DNA of 64,000 nt, taken from contig JAANDG010000420.1 of the NCBI GenBank assembly GCA_036852015.1, positions 1 to 64,000 of the forward strand. Reading direction: 5' to 3'. Positions 23,136-32,952 of the stretch are shown one piece after another. A program made the position numbers and the translations under genes. Under the pieces are notes generated by a model. It was not told the origin of the DNA, did no database searches, and saw nothing but the letters and a program-made list of their open reading frames with translations. Origin of the DNA: Pelodera strongyloides (lineage: Eukaryota > Nematoda > Chromadorea > Rhabditida > Rhabditidae). The stretch's first letter is position 1; every line of letters starts with the position of its first letter.

Positions 23136-26100
23136 ATGGGTTCTTCGCAATCTTCCGAAGAGGAGAAAGTCGGAATGGGCCGACTCTCCGAAGATATGCA
23201 ATTATATCGATTGGTTGACATGCACGGTGGCGGCGAATTGATTCCCTGGATGAGGTGGGGATTAGATTTTAGCACAACGCACAAGATATTCGACATCTAT
23301 GCAGACTTAGAGTTGGTCACAAAGTGGCGTGGTTGCGGCGCGCAACCGTAAGTTGAACGCAGCTGCGAACCGGCGTGCAACATTGCGCGCCGAAACCACG
23401 CATCTTGTATGCCAAGGTTCCGCAACGTGTAACCCATGTGTGACTACCTAGCAATTAGACAATTGCAGGAGATTTTCATGCCACGGTATTTACGAGTTCT
23501 TTCGTACATGTAAATTTATAATAAATAAACTTTTACTCTCGAAAAGCGGGATCATTTTCTCAACGGTGGTTCAATTGTTCAATCTAGGTATGCTAAGAAC
23601 AGTGGGGATCACTCCATTATTGATGGCTACATTGACACGAAAGTCAAGGAATTTCTCTACAAAGGAGGAGAAGCAAAGATCGTCACAGTACCTGAACTGG
23701 TCAAAATTCGTAATCAGGTTCGTACTCCTATACAGCAAGACTCCAAACAATGTTCAGTTTCTATTTCACAATTACCTTGGAAACGGAACCCCAAACACTT
23801 ACGAAATTCTCATAAAAACGTAATCGAGTAAGCAGGAAAATAATCGAATGTACCACATTTCAAAATTCAAAAAAAAAACGCATCGTGGTGCAGTGCTTAG
23901 TGGATTGCAACGCATGCAAAGATAGCGGGTTCAATTCCCGTCCTAGGCTAGCACATTTTCAACAATATAATTGGCATCGATTCAAGAAAAACCACGAGTT
24001 ATGCCATGAAAATAAGCGATTTCTAGCAAAGAAACGCCATGCTAAGCGCCTTTTCCCGAAAGAAAGGTAAAGGCAAATCAGGGCCAAATGTATTGGACGA
24101 GTTCAATCAAGAAGGCGAAAATGTGGGCGATCTCAAGAAAGGTACAGTCATGAGCGTTTCTTTATTATTTGAATATGAATTCTACTTACTGCCATAGAGA
24201 ATTCGCGGAGGGAAATTCGTGTAAGTCGCGCGAAAACGGGCACAAAATACATTGGCAATTTAATTCAAAGAGACGAAAGAGAGATGGCGTGCGATTCCCC
24301 CCGATCTCACGCCGCTTGCACGCGTGTATTAACGGCGCATTCTTTACGTTATGGTGATTATATTTCATTGAAAATAACTTTATCATCCTGAGGCGATAGT
24401 GCAATAACTATCGATTACACACATTTTATTGTACCAACAAGTAAATTATTGTTTCATCTCTTTTGTATCAATGCATTTAGCTCATATATTACTTATTTAT
24501 GAGCTTCACCGATAGTTCTTGCACTATTTTATCGATATTTACTTGAGCACTAAAACTACTCGACGGTGGTGGAAAAGGTGGTAAAGGCGGAGAATCAAAG
24601 TACAGAGAAGTGTGCTGGAAACTAGAAGAGAGAGGTTGTTGTACATACTTTTATATAAAGGAGAAGAGTTTACTTTTTTGTTTGTGTGAACGAAACGAAA
24701 TCCTTTCATAAAGAAAATTTTCTATTCACAATCGAAAGAGAACATACAAAATCTTTGCCGCTGGCGGGATTCGAACCCACAACCAACAGCACACAATCTC
24801 TTGATTCACAGTCCAACGCTCTACCTGTTGAGCTATGCTAGCTTATTTTTTGAACAGTGTATAAAAATCGGCCGAAGGCCGATTCCTCCAGTCGGAGAAC
24901 AGCCCAAAGTCTACCAGCTCTTCGAACGGCTGGTACTTTTATACAAAAGAACCTAATGTTTCGCGTCTGTCATTAATAAACATACGCATATGTGCTTGTC
25001 GTTTTGTGAACTGAACGTCTGCACAATCAATTAATCATTTCATACATGTATTGATCGAAATCATTAGTTCGAATTTTAATTAAAGAGATATATCACCCGA
25101 TTTCGAAACGTATGCTGGACAACTGAATTCCCATATATTATATGCAAATGAAGATAATTAGACAAAAAATCGCGCAGTATCGTGCAGTTATCCACACACA
25201 CTACTTCGCAGTTATTCACACACACTACACACACACTACACACACTCACAATACAGCGTCCAGCACATGTTTCAAAAACCGGATGTTGTACCGCTTTAAA
25301 GTGTTAACTTATATGACTAACGCTATAATGATCGAGAAAGCAGGGCATAAACGAACATATTTCCGTGGCATTTCCAATAAACTATATAACAAGATTACGG
25401 TGGGAGTTAACATTTTGATTTTGAACATTTTGATTTTGTTTTTGACTTCACTTCTGCCGCAGGTTCCATGGGCGAAACACTTCTCGGAGTATGTCTGCTC
25501 CAGGGCACGGCTCTTCATAATATGCTGGCTCTCAAACTTCTTGACGCTTTCCCAAAGCTCATCAACGACTACAATATATCGGAGGAATATTATGGTTTGA
25601 ATTGGCTGTTTGTTTGCTCTATTTTAATAATAATATATAATATCAATCGAAGAATTTATAATTACCACTAGTTTTACATACGCCGCAAAGAACAGTAAAT
25701 GTAGTGTGTTCAAGTTCTTGGTTTGATGCGAATACCTATGGGTAGACACTTGTCGGAAACAGTCAATTCTATTTGAAGAATAAAAAAGTGGATGTAATGT
25801 TGGATCTGCCGAAAATAATTTAAAATAAGAAAGATGGACAGTGATAAACCGTGAAATGACGAAAATAAAATCAGAACACACAGAGCAGAAGTTCTAAAAC
25901 CAAATATGTCATGGTCATTTCAGGCCTATCACCGATCCACCAAGCCATTGTCAACGAAGATCCACACATGCTCAGCATTCTATTACGAAGAGGAGCCGAC
26001 GTGACCAAGAGGTTATAAATAACATTGAATATTTTCCAGTGATATCTTGCCTTGACGGTTAGGCATAAAATAGAAAACATACGGGTTTCAGTTCCAGATG

Positions 26101-29100
26101 CTACGGAGCGTTTTTCTGTGCTGAAGATCAACGAGCGAGCCGTACGGACTCAATGGAGCACGAGTTTGTGGAACTGAGCTTGAGGACCAACTATACTGGG
26201 TGGGTGGTGGTTTGGCACGTGTTACTGGCGTTCTGGACGGACTGGTTGTAAGCCTGGTCTTATTGTAAGCCGCGCCATTTTCAAGCTAACTCTGTTTCGC
26301 AACGCAATAGAAAAGACCATTATAAACTAACTGATATCCTGGTAGTCATTTATTGGGCATAATTTTTCTTTGCTTAATACTTAGTCTAGCCGTCTAGCCA
26401 ATAAGACAAGTAAACTAACTAAATCCTGTCCAGGCGTATGTACTTCGGCGAGTACCCTCTTCACTTCGCCGTCTGCATGAATCAACCGGAATGTTATCGT
26501 CTTCTCCTAGCTAAAAAGGCGAATCCGAATGCACAGGACACAAATGGCAACACGGTCTTACACATGTGTGTCATCCACGAGAACTTGGTAAGGAGTTCGT
26601 TCTTTAACTTTGAGCGTGTGCGCCACAAGTGTGCCAATTGTGCGTTTTGCCCGCACCAATGGTGTTCCTTTTGCTGGGAAAAAGTAGTAATGTAGTGTTT
26701 TCAACACTGTCCGTGAGCCTTCTGATGTGGTTTTATATCTAAAAAAAAACTACCTCATTTTTTAGAATATGCTTCGTCTAGCTGCGGAAACAGGGGCTAA
26801 GCTCAACATAACCAATAAGCAAGGTTTGACACCGCTCACGCTAGCCTCAAAATTAGCAAAGAAAAAGGTTGGAGTTATTTTGGGCACAATACGATGATTT
26901 CCAGTGTCACTTTCTGTTGTTCGGTTTCCGTATCACTTTTTTTCGTTTTTTTTTTTTGGTTACATGTTCGTAGATTAACGGTAACATCTATATTACAGTG
27001 TTGCTTGACTTTACGTGGGATAGGCGGATTTTCTACGGGAAATCACCGGTTATTTTGGTCCTAGCCTTGCATTATTGCAAAGCAGAGATCATAACAGTTA
27101 TGTATTGCAATTGACAAGCAAAATCTACAAATATTGGCTATCACCACCGGGTCACTGCTATCTTACAGATATTTATCGATTTTTTATATTAATTTTAGAT
27201 GTTTATCGAAATTCTGGAGATGGAATCGGATGCCGTCTGGCAATATGGAGAAGCGTCACAGACCGCCTATCCTTTAGCCCATATTGACACGATAAACGAG
27301 GGAAATGGAGAGATGAATGAAGAATCAGCACTTTCCCTTGTCGTATATGGGGTGAGTCAGGCTCAGGTGTCAGGCTAGGCTAGAGGGTCAGGCTCACGTG
27401 TCAGGCTAGGCTAGAGGGCCAGGCTCACGTGTCAGGCTGGGCTAGAGGGTCAGGCTCACTCGTCAGGCTAGGCTAGAGGGTCAGGCTCACTCGTCAGGCT
27501 AGGCTAGAGGGTCAGGCTCACGTGTCAGGCTAGGCAAGAGGGTCAGGCTCACCTGTCAGGCTCGGCTAGAGGGTCAGGATCACCTGTCAGGCTCGGCTAG
27601 AGGGTCAGGCTCACCTGTCAGGCTGGGCTAGAGGGTCAGGATCACCTGTCAGGCTCGGCTAGAGGGTCAGGCTCACCTGTCAGGCTCGACTAGAGGGTCA
27701 GGGTCACCTGTCAGGCCCGGCTAGAGGGTCAGGCTCACCTGTCAGGCAAGGCTAGAGGGTCAGGATCACCTGTCAGGCTCGGCTAGAGGGTCAGGCTCAC
27801 GAGAAAATCAGAATGCTGCAGGACATTTAAATCATGCTTACCTGCACATGTCATAAATCGCCGTGTTACACGTGGCAATGAGTTTGGCATGATAATTGCA
27901 TAAGCAGAAAAATGTCGTCGTATTGGTTGCGTGAGAGTGAGAGTGCAGCACTAACTAACTAAGCCATAGGTGACGATAGGTAATGGAAAGTACAGTGTGC
28001 AACCTCCCACGCCTCTGCTTCTCAGGAAGAATCGATTTGCCAACTAAACCTAGCCCTTCTCTTCTAAATTTCTGAAGAAAAAAAACTATACTATGCTCAT
28101 CTCTAGGAGACAGCTCTGCATCTCGACCTCCTGGATGGTTTGCTAGAAAATATTTTGCAATCGAAGTGGGACGCTTATGCCAAAGCATGGTAAGCCACAT
28201 TTCTCTGACACTTTTTAGAAATCCAGTACTTTGGAGTCGGTGTGCTCATCCGAGACTGCGCTCAGAAGCTAAGACGTCGTCGGGACACTTTAACCTCGTT
28301 TATCATTTCTTTTACGTTTCTTATCATTTCTTCATTTCTTTTCTTATCATTTCTTCGTTCGATGAACAACACTTCACCATGAATACGAATACTATTTTAC
28401 GTTATTTTACGTTATTTTACGTTATTTGGGCTAGGCGGATTTTCCACGGGAAACCCAATGATTATTTTGGTTCCGGAGGTCATCAAGGGATACTCATATA
28501 GTGTAAGCATTAGAAACCAATATGAAATGTTTAGTTGGTATCGATCGTTATTTTTCTTTGCAATCCACTACGCATTCTTCTTTGCCGCTTTCATGAATCG
28601 CCCGTTTTCGACGACTACAGAGGTAACTTTTAAAAATGGGTCTTCTTACTATTCTTAACAAACAAATGAGAGTCGATATTTGTCAAGTTAATAGCTTGCA
28701 GCTAGAATGTTCCTAGTCCTATGTATAATTTAATAACAATACTGTTTCGACAGCCTTGGAGACCTCAATACTGGGGCTTTATATAAAATTGAAGACAAGA
28801 TTTTCTGTAATGCTCGGAAAAAAAGAGGGTTCAAGATGATAATAAAGCCTATATGCTGCAGATGATCACCAATGGAATGATTGATGCAGAAGGAAGAGCG
28901 GTCAATGCACCCGAGTCGATGGTCTCCAAGACAGTCTATGCGGTAGACAACTTCGGAACCGAAGAATATAGTTATTCGTATAAAGGATTTGGTAAGCAAA
29001 CTAAGTATTTCTGTCATTTAGTATTTGTCACAAATAAGAAGATACATACATAGCGCATCAAAGTAGACGATAAAATGAAATTCTGAATCTTATACTATAA

Positions 29101-32100
29101 GCACTGTCTTCACTTTTTTCAGATGAAAAAAGCTTACGTTGTCACCTGACGGACTATCGTAACTTGCCCATTTCTCAAGGATGGGTAGGTTTTTTGTGGC
29201 AATCATACTTATCAGTTACTGTACAGCGAAACGCTAACAAACAGAAATCAGACATAGCGCTATACACCAATGGACCAATATGCATCAAAATGATGTAGCT
29301 GAAAACTCGTTTGACATTTTGCAGTAAAAAGGAAAAATATGTGGATAAGCGGGGACTTATTGGAATTTTTTTATTATTTATCAAATAAATGATTGATTGA
29401 CTCAATTTTCACTGGTCTGAACCTTTCAATCTGATCATATCGCGTATCAGGTCCGTCTGTTCTGCGAAGTTGCCGTTGTGCTCAGCGTTGTAATTCAAAT
29501 AATTGGTGATGCAATGGATATCAAGAGAATCGGTTACAAGAAATGGATTTATGTGATGGTTAGGACATATTAATTACGGCTCTCTCTATCCGTCTCTCCA
29601 TCCGTCTCCCTATCTGTCTCTCTATCCGTCCCCCTATCCGTCTCTCTATCCGTCTCTCTATCCGTCTCTCTATCCGTCTCTCTATCCGTATCTCTATCCG
29701 TCCCCATATCCGTCTCCCTATCCGTCTCTCTCTCTCTGGATGTTAGCTTATACCAAAACTTCATATGTGGCCAACCGTAGTAAAAGCTCTTAGAGTAAGC
29801 CAGGCAAAATATAGATCAACGCACAGGATGACATGGAGTTACCCGAAAATTGGAGAATGCAGTATATAATTACAATAATAATACGGTAACACTGCGCCGA
29901 CCTACCATAATATGCTCAACTTGAACATGTTTACTTTCAGAAAGCTTTCCCAGCCAAACTTCTCTACAAGTTTTCCTTCATTGGTATAATCTTCCTCATC
30001 CCGATCCGAGTATTCTGTTATGTGGATCCTCTTATGCTTGTCATGGACAATGTTCTATCGGCTATTCTTGTAGTCATCACCACACTTCATTTTCTCTACT
30101 ACAGCAGGTCAGTGCTGCCTCCGCCCTATTTCAGTCGAGATTCATATTTTAATATTATTTTAATATAATATATATAAAGCGTCGAATAATGTTTTGAAAC
30201 CCTATGAGAAACCCCTTTTTTCAATCGCATTTTGGCATGCATATGCTGTATTTTTTGGTGTTAGATAAGGTGAACGCAGAATATGTGTATTCAAGGAGAA
30301 AACCAAATAAAAATGTTCATCCGGAATCTGAGACCAATTTAGAGCCATTAAATTTGTGGGACCGTTTGTGTTGATGATTTACACTATAATCGCCACCGAT
30401 CTCAGCCGTTTCTTTATGATTTATTCCATATTTTTGGTTGGATTTTCTCAATGTAAGTGGTATTTTGATATAGCAATAATATTTTTGAGGTTCAAAAATT
30501 GCTTTGGTTCACAGATTCACCTACCAAGAAGTTTCTTTTTGTCCTTTACATATTGTATATGTAAACACAAAGACTCAATTCGTAGTTAAATCACAAGGTT
30601 AAAGCGAACTACCGGCCGGTTTTTGAAACACATTACGCACATCTGCTTTATTATGCAGCATATGCATATGCAAATGAGCAAAAATCAGAATAAAAACTAG
30701 ACCTCAATTAGCCCCCATATTGCATAAATGAATAGGAATGCAAGCAGTTGAGATGCGTTTCAAAGCCGGCCGGTAATTCACTTTAAACTATAAATCTGAA
30801 ATATTCAGCCTTTTATTTGATCTTCACTGCGTGCGAACGGGCACAGGAGGCCATGAACATCTCGGACGATGATCCAGATGCCTTCCAGAATGTTCTCAAA
30901 TATCCAACCGATGCATTCATCAGAACATTCATCATGACAATTGGTAGGCAGAATCTAGACGTTCTATCAATTTTGAACATTTTTCTCATCTTAGCAAAGA
31001 AACACATGTACCAACAATAAAAATTTTATTATATTGTATCGTTGTAAGATCAAGGTACACTTCATGCTTGCAATTAGTCACCTTATCTTATCCATGTATC
31101 ATTTTTTTTGTCAGAAGCTAGAAGTACACTCGCCACACGTGGTGTGAATGAGTGTATTTCTAGCTTCTGACAAACAAAATGATACTTGGATCTCAGTGTT
31201 TCGCCACAGTCTCAGTGTTTCTGAATTTTAAGCCAAAAAATATATTTAGGTGAATTTATGACCTTGTACAGAGAATTGGCTGCGTGCAATTCGTTCATTA
31301 TGCAGTGGATTGGAAAGGTATGCTTTTTAGCCCCTTATTTCTTTCTCGAGAAAGGTTCCCCAACGAATTTTGATTCTATGTTACTACTATAATGTGAACG
31401 CCGAAATAGCTTCTAATTAAAACATACCTGCCACTTTGCTCCTGCAATATGTTATTTATTTTACAGCTTTGCTTCATTATATTTGAAATGGGAGTCTCAA
31501 TCCTCCAGTTCAACCTTCTAATTGCTATGATGACTAGGACATACGAGGCAATTTTTCAAACGAGAAAAGAGTGGAAGAGACAGGTAATTAGATAGTTAAT
31601 TAACTAATTTTAAATGAAAGGACCGCCCTCGCTCTTTCTGCTATATTTATGGGTAAGAAAGAAAGTATCGAGTGATTGGAATTCTTCATGTGCCCCTCGT
31701 CGTAGCCCTTCCATGGTATTACATGTGAAGTTACTCAAACAGGCGATATAATGTAAATATACTTATTCATACATACAAACTTTAGTGGGCGCAAGTGATT
31801 CTGATGCTAGAACTCTCGGTGAAACCGAAGGATCGTCTACGCCATCTGATGCAATATTCTCGTCCTCGTGGTACGGACAAACACATCAGATCGTACGTCG
31901 TCAGCAAGAAGAATTTGGTAGGTCTTACCCTTAGAATCTACCTTCTACTCACAGACCCAACCACAGTGAATCCTCGTCTATATCGTCTATATGGGTAGAA
32001 AGTGGGTTGCCATGTTAGAACATTTCTTATCTACCATTTCTTTTATTACTTTTGTTTTATTTGTTTTGTTCAACAGCACCATTCATATCAATTTTCAGAC

Positions 32101-32933
32101 AAGATGAGATATATATATATACATATATGCGCTAATAATTTGTAATCTCCGTAAAATGTCGCCGTTAGCCATAAATTGTGCAATTTTCCTGTAAATGTAT
32201 ATGTCAGATCCTGAACTACAAAAGGCTCAATTCGGTCAGGATGAAATAGCCTAACAATTAGTTGTAAGCCTAAATTTGTTTCAGGGTGACGACAATGACG
32301 AAATTGCACGTCAGGCCAAAGTTGAGAAAGCGGACAAGATACGCGAGGAAAAGAAAGCACTGCTCAAGAAGAAACAGAGGGTGAGACATCTCAACTTTTA
32401 TGATAATTACATTCTAATGCGTAAATCATGGGACTTCTGGCGTCAATATACAACACGGTCAAAAACCGTAAAAGATAATGCAAGGCGAGGGAATCATGGG
32501 CGATCCCTCCTGGCCCTAGCCCGAAGACGTCGAGCAATTTGGCATCTGGAACTCGTCGCCTGCTGCTCAGAACCTCTGCGGAACATGTCATGGGCAAACA
32601 TTGAAACTGTATTTTCACCCTTGAATAAAGGTGCACGCGTGCACGCTCTTGAAGCGTAAAGGACTTTTTAAAAAAGTTCACAATCTTTTTTTCCATATTA
32701 CAACCGAGTTCGGTTTTCAATGCCTCCAAATGAAGCTACACAACTGGGGGATCTTTCAAAAGGATTCAAAAGGATTAAAACTAAGGGCTGTTTTATATAC
32801 CTAATAATAATCTTGTAAATGTTTTAAGGACGCTGATATCCGTGAAGGTCGACCGGTGACATCACTACGTGCTGCTCGTTTACTAGGAAGTCACTCAAAT
32901 CTCGCAACAGCAGCGCCAAGTCCGCAACCATAA
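23136..32933 (+). CDS. TRPV cation channel, OSM-9/OCR (Nanchung/Inactive) type, 831 aa
   Basis: Six-transmembrane cation channel subunit of the plasma or ciliary membrane; relatives act in mechanosensation, osmosensation and olfaction. Exons: 23136-23254, 23588-23717, 24027-24141, 25463-25594, 25924-26011, 26098-26199, 26434-26587, 26766-26867, 27199-27351, 28107-28189, 28535-28622, 28862-28991, 29123-29184, 29451-29558, 29941-30107, 30343-30452, 30809-30943, 31250-31317, 31467-31583, 31786-31917, 32285-32380, 32829-32933 (2496 nt, in frame). N-terminal [17 protein letters not shown]; ankyrin repeats about residues 120-340 (DEYYG-like [38 protein letters not shown]); TM1 about 395-415, TM2 487-507, TM3-4 529-578, TM5 582-613, TM6 683-704; pore loop FIMTIGEF about 655-662; basic C-terminal tail about 768-797. 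The order and motifs match the invertebrate TRPV group. Whether it is the OSM-9 or an OCR orthologue needs a tree. Introns carry repeats, including a minisatellite and MITEs. Confidence 0.95.
23880..23948 (+). pseudogene. tRNA-like segment in TRPV intron 2
   Basis: GGTTCAATTCC resembles a B box inside a well paired T arm (GCGGG/CCCGT), and TGGTGCAGTGC resembles an A box. The acceptor strands do not pair well and the anticodon stem is atypical (TTGCA/TGCAA with a short loop), so it is probably a SINE head or decayed tRNA copy and not an active gene. It is a different family from the His-like segments. Confidence 0.35.
24651..24933 (+). mobile_element. Helitron-like element with tRNA-like insert, TRPV intron 3
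   Basis: The left end is degraded (ACTTTTATATAAAGGAG). The interior matches the 1942-2377 copy, and the right end is a disrupted GAAGAGC-type hairpin followed by CGAACGGCTGG|T. It also carries the CGGCCGAAGGCCG inner hairpin. The tRNA-like segment is 24757-24842 on the minus strand. Oriented with the host gene. Confidence 0.6.
24757..24842 (-). pseudogene. tRNA-His-like segment inside Helitron-like element
   Basis: Same A/B-box segment as at 2061-2142, slightly longer because of extra bases in the variable region. Loop CTGTGAA gives GTG. Acceptor stem unpaired. Confidence 0.6.
27352..27802 (+). repeat. Minisatellite, 31-bp unit, starting at a splice donor
   Basis: About 14-15 tandem copies of a 31-bp unit built on TCAGGCTCACCTG and GGCTAGAGGG. 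The array begins in the GTGAGTCAGG donor of TRPV exon 9 (exon ends 27351) and fills most of the first half of intron 9. Units vary at a few fixed positions (ACGTG/ACCTG/ACTCG, GGCTC/GATC). Repeats have no unique spacers, so this is not CRISPR. Confidence 0.9.
29575..29742 (+). repeat. 12-bp tandem repeat in TRPV intron 14
   Basis: About 13 copies of TCCGTCTCTCTA with minor variants, only about 20 bp after the exon 14 donor at 29559. Confidence 0.85.
30599..30786. mobile_element. TTAA-type MITE, CCGGCCGGT family (complete, 188 bp)
   Basis: TTAA on both sides; termini AGCGAACTACCGGCCGGTTT and AAGCCGGCCGGTAATTCACT form inverted repeats, extended by TTTTTGAAACAC / GCGTTTCAAA. No ORF. It lies in TRPV intron 16, ending 22 bp before exon 17. 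The TTAA target resembles piggyBac-type insertion. Confidence 0.75.
31097..31184. mobile_element. Short palindromic MITE (about 88 bp)
   Basis: TATCATTTT ... AAAATGATA with the inner arms TTGTCAGAAGCTAGAA / TTCTAGCTTCTGACAA and a 30-bp centre. Possible TA flanks would fit a Tc1/mariner-type target. It lies in TRPV intron 17, 65 bp before exon 18. Confidence 0.65.
32511..32660 (+). repeat. Dispersed AATAAA-bearing repeat, copy A
   Basis: Related to 48712-48805 (+) and 58238-58376 (-). Shared blocks include CCCTAGCCCGAAGACGTCGA, CTCTGCGGAACATGTCAT and CTTGAATAAAGGTGCACG, ending GAAGCGTAAA. It lies in TRPV intron 21 in the sense direction. A constant 3' end with variable 5' ends suggests a retroposed element. 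Confidence 0.65.
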
Positions 32934-32946
32934 CGCAAGAACGGTC

Positions 32947-32952
32947 AATAAA
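32947..32952 (+). terminator. Poly(A) signal of TRPV gene
   Basis: AATAAA 13 nt after the TAA stop at 32931-32933. Confidence 0.6.

Noticed and set aside
27352..27802. CRISPR-like array
   Set aside because: Units are contiguous 31-bp repeats without unique spacers, in a eukaryotic intron.
28428..28501. TRPV exon reading [12 protein letters not shown]
   Set aside because: In frame after an acceptor-like CTAG, but the sequence is a repeat also present near 27019. The alternative exon at 28535 aligns with the TRPV TM1 region and restores phase.
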